A DNA stretch of 64,000 nt, taken from positions 186,001-250,000 of the forward strand of contig NZ_FXZH01000001.1 of NCBI RefSeq assembly GCF_900169365.1, read 5' to 3'. Position 1 is the first letter of the stretch. Each line of letters begins with the position of its first letter. Made by a program: the position numbers and the translations under genes. The stretch is from Brevibacterium sp. 239c. Lineage in GTDB: Bacteria; Actinomycetota; Actinomycetes; Actinomycetales; Brevibacteriaceae. The notes under the pieces are model-generated. The model was not told the origin of the DNA. It did not search any database and saw only the letters and a list, made by a program, of their open reading frames with translations. Positions 15,917-25,119 of this stretch are shown one piece after another.

Positions 15917-15928
15917 GAATGGTCATTC
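15917..15928. promoter_or_regulatory. Candidate TetR operator 2
   Basis: GAATG-GT-CATTC palindrome; with its flank CATTCGTT it repeats the AACGAATR half-site of operator 1 in inverse orientation. It lies 16 bp before the TetR start. Confidence 0.5.
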
Positions 15929-15943
15929 GTTTTTGGGGGATTG

Positions 15944-16546
15944 GTGCCGAAGGTCACGGACGAACACAGGGAAGCCATGCGCACGCGAATTCAGGATGCC
16001 GCGCTTACATGCTTCTTTCGCAAAGGCTTTGCCGGCGCTTCGATGGCCGACATCATCAAGGAGGCGGATCTCTCCGCAGGGGCAGTCTATGTCTACTATT
16101 CGTCCAAAGCTGAGCTCACGCTCGATGCCGGCAGGCGAATCATGGAGCAACGCGCAGCCGAACTTCAGGATTTCGGATCAGCAGGCGAGGTTCCACCACC
16201 GCAACAGGTCTTCCCGCAGCTTCTGAACACGATCCTCCACGACACCCCATTCGCCCCACTGCTGCTGCAGGTGTGGGGAGAAGCAGCGCATTCCCCAGAC
16301 TTCGCTCAGATCGCCGCGGAAATCTACAACGATCTCATCGAACGCTTCGCGGCATACCTGAGCGTGTACTACCAGCGGGGCGCAGGGCTGGCTGAAGGTG
16401 AGGCAGAGGCCAAGGCACACCAGATCGCCCCGGCGATCCTCGCTGTGATGCAGGGAGCCATCGTCCAGACCACGGTCCTCGGGGATGAGTCACGAGGGCG
16501 GATCACGAGCGCGATCGAAGCACTCCTGACCGAGCTCGTGGACTGA
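15944..16546 (+). CDS. TetR/AcrR-family regulator
   Basis: The 200-residue repressor has an N-terminal helix-turn-helix (FAGASMADIIKEADLSAGAVYVYYSSKAEL, read here as two short motifs: the recognition helix lies in LSAGAVYVYY) and a helical ligand-binding domain with a central amphipathic stretch. GTG at 15944 is preferred over TTG at 15941 because it leaves workable spacing from GGGGGA. It is divergent from the YhgE/Pip-like gene, and the two palindromes in the gap share half-sites, so it probably represses itself and that gene. Confidence 0.88.
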   Translation: MPKVTDEHREAMRTRIQDAALTCFFRKGFAGASMADIIKEADLSAGAVYVYYSSKAELTLDAGRRIMEQRAAELQDFGSAGEVPPPQQVFPQLLNTILHDTPFAPLLLQVWGEAAHSPDFAQIAAEIYNDLIERFAAYLSVYYQRGAGLAEGEAEAKAHQIAPAILAVMQGAIVQTTVLGDESRGRITSAIEALLTELVD

Positions 16547-16690
16547 GACTCGCTGGTTCGAAGCCCTGCTGGCTGACCTCGAGGACTGACCTCGAGGACT
16601 GAAATGATCCACTCCGGCGCCTGTCTGTCTGCATATACGAAACGGAACGTACTGTTGCACAAGTCACTGTGAGTGTGCCAAGATGCAGAT

Positions 16691-17287
16691 ATGACGCAAG
16701 CCACACCAAGGGGTCGACCGCTCGACGACGAGCTGACCGGACGGGTGCTCAACGAAGTGCGCGAGGCCCTCGATGCTGTGGGTTACGTCAATTTCAAAAT
16801 TGAGAAGATCGCAGCGGCCGTCGGCTGCGGCAAAACTACGATCTATCGCCGCTGGCCGACTAAGGCCGAGCTCGCGGCGGCGGCAATCCTCGATGGAGTC
16901 GACCCCGGAGAAACTCCGGACACAGGCGACGTCGTTGAGGACCTGGTTGAGCATGCGTGGCAGCACCTCAGGAACTTCAAACAGGAGGGACAGCAGAAAG
17001 CGACACACAACCGTACTCTCCTGGCGATGTTCGACGCTGAGGTCATTCCACTGATCGAGGCTCGCTACATGAAGAAGCGTCACGAGATGGGTCGCGAAAT
17101 CCTGGATCGTGCCGTTGCTCGTGGACAGTTGAGTGAAAGCCTCGATCAGGATCTCATCATCGACACCATCGCCGGTCTGACCTTGTTTCGTCTGTCGCTC
17201 AAGCCCGATGCCAGGGTCCACAGCGATGTCGAACTCAAGGACTCCTACCGACGACTGATCCGATCTCTGGTCGCATCGCCGGACTGA
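16691..17287 (+). CDS. TetR-family regulator
   Basis: The 198-residue protein has the DNA-binding part at about 20-65 with IEKIAAAVGCGKTTIYRRWPTK, typical of the TetR subgroup with a TetR_C_16-like C-terminal domain. ATG at 16691 is chosen; the frame is open 18 bp earlier. It precedes an MFS carrier and three hydrolases on the same strand after a 253-bp gap, so it is the likely local regulator of that catabolic set. It is not closely similar to the TetR protein just upstream. Confidence 0.87.
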   Translation: MTQATPRGRPLDDELTGRVLNEVREALDAVGYVNFKIEKIAAAVGCGKTTIYRRWPTKAELAAAAILDGVDPGETPDTGDVVEDLVEHAWQHLRNFKQEGQQKATHNRTLLAMFDAEVIPLIEARYMKKRHEMGREILDRAVARGQLSESLDQDLIIDTIAGLTLFRLSLKPDARVHSDVELKDSYRRLIRSLVASPD

Positions 17288-17540
17288 CTTCCTGACGGGC
17301 TGACGTTCCCTCCTCTGCCCGAGCCTGTTTGTTGAACCTGGTTCGTGATCCGTAACCCGGTCATCGAGCCGCCATTTGTGCACCACACCTCGCACTACGA
17401 TTCGCATCACTATCACTGGCGCCACAATCCGCGCTACCTCTTTGCCGAAACGCATACATATCTGCCAAAACAAAGACACGCTGACCGCATGGCACTGCCG
17501 CCATGTGGTCGACGGTCGAACCCGAAAGAAAGGAATCAGT
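17288..17540 (+). promoter_or_regulatory. Leader/promoter region of the amidohydrolase operon
   Basis: This 253-bp region lies between the TetR stop and the MFS GTG. It holds an 11-bp palindrome GAACC-T-GGTTC at 17334-17344, a candidate operator. No gene was recognised in it. A frame open from 17376 continues into the MFS gene but the added part does not look like protein. Confidence 0.4.
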
Positions 17541-18947
17541 GTGTCCACTCCTCCGACTTCACTGGTGAACAAGTCACAGAAACGTGTGCTGGCGGTCGTT
17601 GGCTTCCTCGTCTTCGTCGAATTCTCCAGCGGTTTCCTGCAGGGCTACTACGTACCTCTGTTGAACAATATCCGCGACCACCTCGGCGTCACCGATGCAT
17701 CGATCGCCTGGTTCATCACCGTGCAGACGCTGGCCGCAGGTGTCTGCGTGCCGATTCTGGCCAAACTCGGCGACATCTTCGGCCACCGGCGAATGCTGCG
17801 GATCGGAATCGTGTCCGTCCTTGTGGGCACCGTGCTCGTGGCGTTTGCTCCCAGCTTCCCCCTCGTCCTCGTGGGCCGCATCCTCTCCGGACCGCTGGCA
17901 GTCTGGCTGCCACTGGAACTGGCGATCGTCCATAACCAGATCCAAGGCGAGACCGCACGCCGAGCCATCGGCATGCTCATCTCCTCGCTGACCATCGGTG
18001 CTCTGGCCGGAACACTGTGCGCCGGATTCTTCTCCTCGTTTCTGGAATCACCGGCAGCCCGTCTCAGCGTGCCAGTCGTCATCGTGGCCGTTTCGGCCGT
18101 TCTCGTGTTCACAGTGATTCCCGAATCCACCGTCCGGACCTCACGAGCCATCGACTGGCCAGGGTTCATCCTCCTCGCTGTGTTCATGCTGGCGCTTCTG
18201 TCGGGAATCAGAATGCTCGGCGCGGAACCCGGTCTCGCCGTCGCCGTCCTTGTGATCGCGCTCGTGCTGATCGCGGTCTTCGTCTGGTGGGAACTGCGTT
18301 CCAAGACCCCAGCTCTCAACCTCCGGGTCCTCTTCTCCAACCGCCTCTGGCCCGTCTACCTGACCTCATTCCTCTTCGGCATCGTGCTGTTCGGAACCCA
18401 GAGCATCACCACGACTTTCCTCGCCGGCCAGCCGGATACTCTCGGATACGGGTTCGGCTTCAGCGCCGGACAGATCTCCCTCGTCACCGGCCTCAACATG
18501 CTGCTGGCCGCAGTGGGTGCGATTCTCTATTCCAGCATCGCCGCGAAGATCACGCTCAAAGGTGTCCTCATCCTCGGTACGATCAGCGTCGCCGTCGGAC
18601 AGGTGATGCTCATCGTCGGGCACCTGGCGTTCCCCGTGGTGCTGGTGTCCATCGCTCTGTCGGGTCTGGGCGGAGGCCTCCTGCTGGGCGGCCTGCCCGC
18701 AGCCACCACCGAGGCATCGCCAGACGATGAGACCGGTATTGCCACCGGCGTCTACAACTCGGTGAAGACCCTGGGCGGCGCCATCGCGGGCGCAGTCTTC
18801 GCCTCGACATTGGGTCTCTTCCTTATCCCGGAAGCCGGAGCATCCAGCATCGGCGGCTACATCACCGTGTGGGTCATCTGCGCGGTCGCCACCGGAATCT
18901 GCCCAATCTTCCTCGCCATGATGCGATCACATCGCACCGCTGTGTGA
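17541..18947 (+). CDS. MFS transporter, DHA2-like
   Basis: The 468-residue membrane carrier has 14 or so hydrophobic spans. The motif A region reads LAKLGDIFGHRRML between spans 2 and 3, and the layout resembles the drug:H+ antiporter-2 family. GTG at 17541 follows GAAAGAAAGGAATCA. It is the first gene of a run with an amidohydrolase, an amidase and an M20 hydrolase, so it could import their substrate or export a toxic one. The direction of transport cannot be read from sequence. Confidence 0.85.
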   Translation: MSTPPTSLVNKSQKRVLAVVGFLVFVEFSSGFLQGYYVPLLNNIRDHLGVTDASIAWFITVQTLAAGVCVPILAKLGDIFGHRRMLRIGIVSVLVGTVLVAFAPSFPLVLVGRILSGPLAVWLPLELAIVHNQIQGETARRAIGMLISSLTIGALAGTLCAGFFSSFLESPAARLSVPVVIVAVSAVLVFTVIPESTVRTSRAIDWPGFILLAVFMLALLSGIRMLGAEPGLAVAVLVIALVLIAVFVWWELRSKTPALNLRVLFSNRLWPVYLTSFLFGIVLFGTQSITTTFLAGQPDTLGYGFGFSAGQISLVTGLNMLLAAVGAILYSSIAAKITLKGVLILGTISVAVGQVMLIVGHLAFPVVLVSIALSGLGGGLLLGGLPAATTEASPDDETGIATGVYNSVKTLGGAIAGAVFASTLGLFLIPEAGASSIGGYITVWVICAVATGICPIFLAMMRSHRTAV

Positions 18948-19008
18948 ACAATGATCAACAATGGCACCTGAAACGCTTGTTCTCCCGATGAAAGGATCAT
19001 CACCACTC

Positions 19009-20310
19009 ATGTCGACCGCCTACCTGCCCACCACGAACAGCGATTCCGAGCACATCCTCCTGCGCGGAGCCACCCTCATCGACGGAAACGGCGGCGACCC
19101 GCTCACCGACTCCGAGATCGAGGTCGAAGACGGACGCATCGTCTACGCCGGTGCCCAGCGCACCCAAGGGGCCGCCTCGGCGGGGGAGAGGCCTCGGATC
19201 ATCGACCTGCAGGGCAAGACGATCATGCCCGGCTTCATCGACTCCCACGTGCACTTCGGACTCTCAATCGAGAACCAGATGGCGAACCTCGCCCGCTTCG
19301 CCTCGGAACGCATCGTGCGCAGCGCAGTCAATGCTCGGAACACGCTCATGGCCGGGGTCACCACGGCCCGCGACCTCGGCGGAACGGACCGCGGCGTGCG
19401 CGACAGCATCACACAGAGCCTGATCCTGGGGCCGCGGATCCACCTGGCCATCACACCGCTGTCGCCGACCGGTGGGCACACCGACTTCACGATGCCCAAC
19501 GGCATGTCGACCATGCCGGAGATGCCCATCAATCCGATCATCGACACCGATGACGATGTCCGCCGGACCATTCGCACACTCGTACGTTCGGGGGCAGACG
19601 TGATCAAGGTCTGTACCACCGGCGGCGTTTCGAGCCCTTCGGACACACCCGATGACATCGGAGTTCCCGAGGAGCATGTGCGGCTCATCGTCGAAGAGAC
19701 AGCCAAACGTGCAGGTCAGCCCGTCGCCGCCCACGCTCAGGGGGCCGAAGGCATCAAGGCGGCTATCCGCGGCGGCGTCCGGTCCGTTGAGCATGGGTAC
19801 GGCATCGACGACGAAGGAATCGATCTTATGCTCGAGCATGGAACGTTCCTTGTCCCGACGCTGAGCAGCGCACTGCGGGTCCCGGACCCGAAGAACGTCC
19901 CCGGCTACCTGTATGAGAAGAAGGTCAAATGGTCCGCGATCGCCCGTGAACGCGTGGCTGTGGCGATGTCGGCAGGTGTGAAGGTCGCGCTGGGCACCGA
20001 CGCCGGCGTGTGCCCTCACGGACTCAACCTGCGCGAAGAGATGCATGCCGTCGAACTCGGCCTGACACCGATGCAGGCGATCGTGGCGGGCACGAAGAAC
20101 GCGGCCGAACTGCTTCGCCTGTCGGCAGATGTGGGCACCCTCGAAGAGGGCAAGCTCGCCGACCTCGTCGTCGTCGACTTCGATCCGCTGGCCGATATCA
20201 CCCAGTTGGCCGAACCCGACAACGTCAAGGCTGTTGTCCAGGGAGGCTCCCTGGTCAAGGACTCCGCCGGATGGTTCAACGCCGCAATCGCGGCCTCGGC
20301 ACTGGGCTGA
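19009..20310 (+). CDS. Metal-dependent amidohydrolase (imidazolonepropionase/prolidase-like)
   Basis: The 433-residue TIM-barrel hydrolase belongs to the amidohydrolase superfamily. Visible metal-site motifs are the HVHFG pair after the first strand (MPGFIDSHVHFG), the DVIKVCTTGG strand whose Lys is carboxylated in the two-metal members, HAQG, EHGYGIDD and LGTDAGV. This order matches the Sgx9260/Xaa-Pro-dipeptidase-like group that cleaves N-acyl amino acids and related amides. ATG at 19009 is preceded by AAAGGATC; an ATG at 18961 is less likely. It lies 61 bp after the MFS gene and 10 bp before the amidase, clearly in one operon. Confidence 0.87.
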   Translation: MSTAYLPTTNSDSEHILLRGATLIDGNGGDPLTDSEIEVEDGRIVYAGAQRTQGAASAGERPRIIDLQGKTIMPGFIDSHVHFGLSIENQMANLARFASERIVRSAVNARNTLMAGVTTARDLGGTDRGVRDSITQSLILGPRIHLAITPLSPTGGHTDFTMPNGMSTMPEMPINPIIDTDDDVRRTIRTLVRSGADVIKVCTTGGVSSPSDTPDDIGVPEEHVRLIVEETAKRAGQPVAAHAQGAEGIKAAIRGGVRSVEHGYGIDDEGIDLMLEHGTFLVPTLSSALRVPDPKNVPGYLYEKKVKWSAIARERVAVAMSAGVKVALGTDAGVCPHGLNLREEMHAVELGLTPMQAIVAGTKNAAELLRLSADVGTLEEGKLADLVVVDFDPLADITQLAEPDNVKAVVQGGSLVKDSAGWFNAAIAASALG

Positions 20311-20320
20311 CACGGTGACC

Positions 20321-21982
20321 ATGCACGACCAGACGGGCACAGCAGACGACCAGACGGGAAAAACCGTCTCGGCGCGGGGAGGAGCGGGAGACATCATCCG
20401 GGCCTATCCTGACCTCACGGCACAGGTGGAAGCTGTGGCCTCTGGTGATATCAGTGCGGTGGAGCTGCTGCAGGATTCGCTCGCCCTCGCCGAGGAGGTG
20501 GGAAAGGACGCAGGTGTCTTCCTCTGCCGCTTCGACGAAGGGGCGATGGCAGCGGCGGAGGACGCCGACCGCGGGGGTGGGAGTTCGAATGCCGGAACCC
20601 GGCCTGGTGGCATGTTGGCCGGTGGCCCATTGTCCGGTGTGCCCGTGGGAATCAAACCGATGATCGCAGTCGCCGAAACAGCGACGACGGCGCAGAGCCA
20701 GGTCTTCGACCCGACATTTCACTCGGGCCAGGACGCTGAGGTGGTCGCTCGTCTGCGCGCAGCCGGTGCGGTCATCGAAGGAACGACGAGCATGGCCGAG
20801 CATGCCGCTGGTCGCCCGGACCCGGCGCTGAGCTTTCCGATTCCCCGGAACCCCTGGGATCTCAACCGGTGGCCCGGCGGCTCCAGCTGCGGAACGGCGA
20901 TTGGAATCAGCCTGGGCATCTTCGCCGGAGGGCTGGGCACAGATACCTCGGGCAGCTGCCGCATCCCGGCGGCGTACTGCGGTATCACGGGACTTCGTCC
21001 AGCGCGTGGAACGGCGCCCATGGACGGCATTCTCCGGGCCAGTCCCACACTCGATGTGGTCGGGCCGATGGGCAGGAGCGCCCGCGACTGCCGTCTCCTG
21101 CTCGACATCATGGGCGGCAGCGACACAGCAGCGGGGGAGGGCGCTGCTCAGCGCCACCGGCTGCATGCCGGAGACCCGAACACGGTCAGACGGGTCGGCG
21201 TTCCTTCACAGGTCCTCGAATCCGACCGTATCGCCTCGGCTGTGAGCACCGCTTTCTCCCGGGCACTGGTCGATCTCGTCGCCAGCGGTGTCGACGTCGA
21301 ATACGTCGACCTGCCCATCATCGACGATCTCATCGCCACCACGATGGTCATCATGGTTCGTGAGATGTTCGAGGTTCATCGGCACACGCTGTGCACGCGG
21401 TGGGGTGACTATGGGCGATCCTTCAGGCGGCTGGCCGTGCTCGGAGCTGCCGTCCCCGATGTGGTCTATCACCGAGCATTGGATGCGGCAACGCCGCTGG
21501 GCGCTCGCCTCGACGAAGCACTGTCCGGCGTCGATGCCCTCGCTCTGCCGACGTGGCCAGACTCCGCACCACCCTATGTGTTCAAGGGCGGCACTCCGCA
21601 GGAGGAATGGAATCTCACCGCAGCGTTCTGCGCCACCGGGCACCCGTCCCTGGCGCTGCCGATGGGCTTCGACCAACGTGGGCTGCCACTGTCCCTGCAG
21701 CTGGTCGGTCCCCTCGACGTGCAGAACCCGCACCGGGGAAACTCGGTGATCCTCGACATCGGTGAGGCATTCCAGACCAAAACCGACCACCATCAGCATT
21801 TCGCACCCACCGATCCTCGTGCACGCGTGAATGCCATTCCCGATCCCGACGATGGAATTGCTGACGATGGTGGCGCGTTCGATCGTCTGCCTGAATCCCT
21901 CAAGAAATTGGACATCCCATTCGACGCAGCCGACATCGCCACACTGCACTCGCTGTCTCGTTTCATCGGCAGCCTGAGCTGA
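20321..21982 (+). CDS. Amidase signature family amidohydrolase
   Basis: The 553-residue amidase has the full Ser-cisSer-Lys triad: Lys112 in PVGIKPMIA, the cis-Ser in GGSSCG (188-189) and the nucleophile Ser212 in GTDTSGSCRIPA. The first 30 residues are Gln/Gly/Thr-rich and probably disordered, and residues around 85-95 form a Gly-rich loop. ATG at 20321 and GTG at 20315 are both possible. The C-terminal 80 residues extend past the normal domain and contain a helical end. It shares an operon with the amidohydrolase and M20 hydrolase, so it is likely to act on an intermediate amide. The substrate is unknown. Confidence 0.87.
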   Translation: MHDQTGTADDQTGKTVSARGGAGDIIRAYPDLTAQVEAVASGDISAVELLQDSLALAEEVGKDAGVFLCRFDEGAMAAAEDADRGGGSSNAGTRPGGMLAGGPLSGVPVGIKPMIAVAETATTAQSQVFDPTFHSGQDAEVVARLRAAGAVIEGTTSMAEHAAGRPDPALSFPIPRNPWDLNRWPGGSSCGTAIGISLGIFAGGLGTDTSGSCRIPAAYCGITGLRPARGTAPMDGILRASPTLDVVGPMGRSARDCRLLLDIMGGSDTAAGEGAAQRHRLHAGDPNTVRRVGVPSQVLESDRIASAVSTAFSRALVDLVASGVDVEYVDLPIIDDLIATTMVIMVREMFEVHRHTLCTRWGDYGRSFRRLAVLGAAVPDVVYHRALDAATPLGARLDEALSGVDALALPTWPDSAPPYVFKGGTPQEEWNLTAAFCATGHPSLALPMGFDQRGLPLSLQLVGPLDVQNPHRGNSVILDIGEAFQTKTDHHQHFAPTDPRARVNAIPDPDDGIADDGGAFDRLPESLKKLDIPFDAADIATLHSLSRFIGSLS

Positions 21983-22023
21983 TCCCCATTGGGTGCATTG
22001 ACTCATCGGCACCACCACAGACA

Positions 22024-22070
22024 TCGACATCAACACTGAAATCAACACCAACACTGAAATCGACACCACT
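22024..22070 (+). repeat. Short direct repeats before the M20 hydrolase
   Basis: Two copies of CAACACTGAAATC with similar neighbours (CATCAACACTGAAATCAAC then CCAACACTGAAATCGAC) lie between the amidase stop and the M20 start. They are in the 102-bp gap and likely non-coding. Confidence 0.55.
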
Positions 22071-22084
22071 TAAGAGGAGCCACA

Positions 22085-23275
22085 ATGACGACTGAATTCC
22101 GGACAGAGGCCCTGTCGCTGACGACCGAACTGCGTGACCTGCGCCGTGAACTCCACCGCAACCCGGAGCTGGGGCTCGAACTGCCCTTCACCCAGCAGAA
22201 GATCCTTGACTCACTTGAGGGGCTGCCCCTGGAGATCACGACCGGCACCAGCCTCAGCTCTGTCATCGCCGTACTCCGCGGCGGCAAGCCCGGCCCCACG
22301 GTTCTGCTGCGCGGAGACATGGATGCCCTTCCCGTCACCGAAGCAACCGGCCTCGACTTTGCATCGATCAACGGAAACATGCACGCCTGCGGCCATGACC
22401 TGCACGTGACAGGACTCGTCGGTGCCGCCAAACTGCTGTCCGCGCACCAGGCTGATCTAGCCGGAACCGTGGCGTTCATGTTCCAGCCCGGCGAAGAAGG
22501 ACAAGGCGGAGCGAAGATCATGCTCGAGGAGGGAATGTTCGAGTCCATCGGAACGACACCGGACGCTGCCTACGCCATCCACGTCGCTCCAGGCGTTCCC
22601 GGCACGTTCGTCAGCCGCCCGGGCACCGTCATGGCTGGAGCCAACACTCTGCATGTGACGATGCACGGCAAAGGCGGCCACAGCTCACGACCCGAGGACT
22701 CCACCGATCCCATTCGTCCCCTCATGGAATTCGGCCAGGCACTGTATTCGATGATCACCGGATCCTTCAGCGTCTTCGATCCCATCGTTGCCGAGGTGAC
22801 TCAGCTTGAGGCCGGAAACGCAGTCAACATCATCCCTGCGACAGCGAAGCTCGGCGCTTCCGTGCGCACACTGTCAGCCGAGACGACGAAGAGGTTCCCT
22901 GTCGTGGCCACCCAGCTGGCCCAATCGATTGCCGCCGCTCACGACTGCACTGCCGAAGTGGTGTGGAACGAGCAGTATCCCGTGACGATCAACGATGCGG
23001 AGGAAACCGAGTTCGTTGCGGCGACGCTCAGGGAGACCTTCGGCGACGGCCGTTATGTCCAAGCTCCGGATCCGGTCATGGGCTCCGAGGACTTCTCCTT
23101 CGTGCTCAATGAAGTGCCCGGAACGTTCCTCTTCCTCTTCGTCTCGCCAGAGGACGTGGACACGGAGACGGCAGCGACGAACCATTCGCCCGAGGTGCTT
23201 TTCGATGACGCTCACCTGTCGGATCAGGCCGCGGCGCTCGCCACTCTCGCCTGGAATCGGTCGCTGCGCGGTTGA
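22085..23275 (+). CDS. M20D amidohydrolase (hippurate hydrolase/aminoacylase-like)
   Basis: The 396-residue zinc hydrolase has the M20D signatures: LRRELHRNPELG at the N-terminus, RGDMDALPV, the metal-binding HACGHDLH, QPGEEGQGGA with the catalytic Glu, and MGSEDFSF near the end. Enzymes of this group release carboxylic acids from N-acyl amino acids such as hippurate or N-acetyl derivatives. ATG at 22085 follows AAGAGGAGCC. It ends the operon with the MFS carrier, amidohydrolase and amidase. Together these suggest stepwise hydrolysis of an amide or peptide-like compound. Confidence 0.88.
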   Translation: MTTEFRTEALSLTTELRDLRRELHRNPELGLELPFTQQKILDSLEGLPLEITTGTSLSSVIAVLRGGKPGPTVLLRGDMDALPVTEATGLDFASINGNMHACGHDLHVTGLVGAAKLLSAHQADLAGTVAFMFQPGEEGQGGAKIMLEEGMFESIGTTPDAAYAIHVAPGVPGTFVSRPGTVMAGANTLHVTMHGKGGHSSRPEDSTDPIRPLMEFGQALYSMITGSFSVFDPIVAEVTQLEAGNAVNIIPATAKLGASVRTLSAETTKRFPVVATQLAQSIAAAHDCTAEVVWNEQYPVTINDAEETEFVAATLRETFGDGRYVQAPDPVMGSEDFSFVLNEVPGTFLFLFVSPEDVDTETAATNHSPEVLFDDAHLSDQAAALATLAWNRSLRG

Positions 23276-23293
23276 AAGACCTGACCGGCTGTA

Positions 23294-24031
23294 TCAGACG
23301 GTGTCGCCGTCCTCGTCGACCGAGTGGACCTGATCCTCGCGCATACTCACCTTGTCGACTCCCTCGAGCTCCATGAGCTGGGGGATAAGCAGATGCAGGG
23401 GCGGCTTGCCCTCGAACTTGCCGTCGATCTGGACCATGCGCACGCCGTCCTCGTTCTCGAAGCGCTTGGAGTCGACGATCGTGTTGGCGAAGCCCATCGT
23501 GGACGCCACCGCGAGGATGTCGCGGAGGATCCCCGAACCGTCCTGATACGTGATCCGCAGCAGCTTACGATGATCACTGTCGGGGATCCGCTTGATCAGG
23601 GGCGCGATGACGAACAGCGTCAGCAGGTGCAGGGTCGTGAGCATCACGGCCAAGGACACCATGCCCGCGCCGCACGCCATGCCCACGGCCGCCGTCACCC
23701 AGATGGTGGCGGCGGTGGTGAGGCCGCGTACCATGTTCCGACCCTTGAAGATCACGCCCGCGCCCAGGAAGCCGATGCCCGAGACGATCTGGGCGGCGAT
23801 CCTCGAAGGGTCGAGGCGAACGTCGTTCTCGAGCACACCGGCGAACCCATAGGCCGAGACCAGAGTGAACACGCACGTGCCGATGCCCACGAGCACATGT
23901 GTGCGATATCCGGCGCTCTTCTGCCGGAACTGTCGTTCGAATCCGATCAGTGAACACAGGACGAAACTGGCCAGAAGCAGTTTGGCTTCGATGAAACCGG
24001 TCGTGCCGAAGAATTCGATGTGAGAGCCCAT
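23294..24031 (-). CDS. MgtC/SapB family membrane protein
   Basis: The 245-residue protein has four or five spans in the N-terminal 150 residues with the family core LIGFERQ, RTHVLVGIGTC, IVSGIGFLGAGVIFKG and GLTTAATIWVTAAVG, and a C-terminal soluble ACT-like domain. MgtC proteins help survival at low Mg2+ and regulate the F-type ATP synthase in some pathogens; in others the role is unclear. ATG at 24031 has a clear GGAGGGA site. It converges on the M20 gene with an 18-bp gap and is followed upstream by the saccharopine-dehydrogenase-like gene 29 bp away. Confidence 0.88.
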   Translation of the reverse strand: MGSHIEFFGTTGFIEAKLLLASFVLCSLIGFERQFRQKSAGYRTHVLVGIGTCVFTLVSAYGFAGVLENDVRLDPSRIAAQIVSGIGFLGAGVIFKGRNMVRGLTTAATIWVTAAVGMACGAGMVSLAVMLTTLHLLTLFVIAPLIKRIPDSDHRKLLRITYQDGSGILRDILAVASTMGFANTIVDSKRFENEDGVRMVQIDGKFEGKPPLHLLIPQLMELEGVDKVSMREDQVHSVDEDGDTV

Positions 24032-24060
24032 AGTCCCTCCGACTGTAGTCGCATTGCTGC

Positions 24061-25119
24061 TCAGCTGCCCATGAGGTGTTCACCACCGCACGAGGTGACG
24101 ATATCGGCGCCGAACAGTGCTGCGGGAGTGAAGACGCCCGGGCGCCCCGAGCCGGTGAGCAGTCGCTGCGCGATCTCTGCCGGAACGGCTCCGGTGAACT
24201 CTTGCGCCTCGCCCAGCCGAAGCCAACCTTCACGGGTCGTACCATCGGCCCAGGTCGCGACTGCGTGGCCCCACGAGTGTTGGCGTGGGGCGTCCTTTGC
24301 TTTGACATGAATGCGCCCGAGCTGGCGAGTGGCGACCGAGCGCAGCCAGTCCCAGCGCATGAGTGTGCTCAAGGCAGTGACCGCCGTGCGGGCAGGGAGA
24401 GAGGACGGCGCCGCACTGGAGGCAGAGACGACAGAGGGCGCCCCGCTTGCGCGGTGAGCGGCCAACAGCTCCCCGAGCGGCATGCCTGCTGTCGTTGCTC
24501 GTGTGCCGTCCGGCAGGGTCAGAGTCATCGCCTCGGCGCCTATCGGTGCAGGCACAAGTCGGCCATCACTGATTCGACGGCCCTGCAGGCTGCCGAGAAG
24601 CGAGCCGACCAGGGCTTCACCGGCAGTGCCCTCGGCTGTTGCCATCGACGGCAGCATATCGACCCGAACGTGGAGGGGCGCGGGACGTCCTGCACAGAGC
24701 TTCACAACGATGCTCTCGGTGGCAGTCACGCCGAACCCTGCGCCAGTGATGACGCTGTGTTCGGATTCAGCGGCTCTCGACTGGCGTTCGAATGCGGCAG
24801 CGAGCGAGTCGGGGTCATTCGCCAGGTCGATGTAATGGCTGCCAGTGTCGTGACAGGCGTCGATGATGAGCGGGGCTGTTGCCGTGAATGGGCCTACGGT
24901 GTTGATGACGACCCGAGGCCGCTGCTGTCGAATCTTCTCCGCTGTTGCGACGATCGATGGGCTCACGAGCAGCTGTCCACCAGTCTGCTGCGCAGCGGCT
25001 TCGAGACGCCCAGCGTCGCGGCCGACGAGGACTGCCTGACGATTGCGTTGAGCCAATTGCGCTGCGATCGTTTGTCCGCTGCGGCCGGTGGCGCCTATTA
25101 TCCAGATTTCGTCAGTCAT
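24061..25119 (-). CDS. Saccharopine dehydrogenase-like NAD(P)-binding protein
   Basis: The 352-residue Rossmann-fold protein begins with EIWIIGATGRSGQTIA, the dinucleotide-binding GxxGxxG loop, and continues with VVINTVGPFTATAPLIIDAC, typical of saccharopine dehydrogenase and trans-acting enoyl reductase-like proteins. The catalytic domain is less conserved, so it may be a general oxidoreductase rather than a lysine-pathway enzyme. Its ATG overlaps the stop of the oxidoreductase remnant upstream by 4 bp, indicating co-transcription and control by the divergent TetR at 25792. Confidence 0.82.
   Translation of the reverse strand: MTDEIWIIGATGRSGQTIAAQLAQRNRQAVLVGRDAGRLEAAAQQTGGQLLVSPSIVATAEKIRQQRPRVVINTVGPFTATAPLIIDACHDTGSHYIDLANDPDSLAAAFERQSRAAESEHSVITGAGFGVTATESIVVKLCAGRPAPLHVRVDMLPSMATAEGTAGEALVGSLLGSLQGRRISDGRLVPAPIGAEAMTLTLPDGTRATTAGMPLGELLAAHRASGAPSVVSASSAAPSSLPARTAVTALSTLMRWDWLRSVATRQLGRIHVKAKDAPRQHSWGHAVATWADGTTREGWLRLGEAQEFTGAVPAEIAQRLLTGSGRPGVFTPAALFGADIVTSCGGEHLMGS

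Noticed and set aside
16555..16605. Repeat of GACCTCGAGGACT in the gap between two TetR genes
   Set aside because: Only two adjoining copies exist, and they adjoin the stop codon of the first TetR gene; nothing ties them to function.
17376..17540. Longer N-terminus for the MFS gene
   Set aside because: The extra 55 residues are His/Thr/Arg-rich and do not look like a transporter; the GTG at 17541 has a ribosome site.
23276..23293. Terminator between the convergent M20D and MgtC genes
   Set aside because: The gap is only 18 bp and shows no stem.
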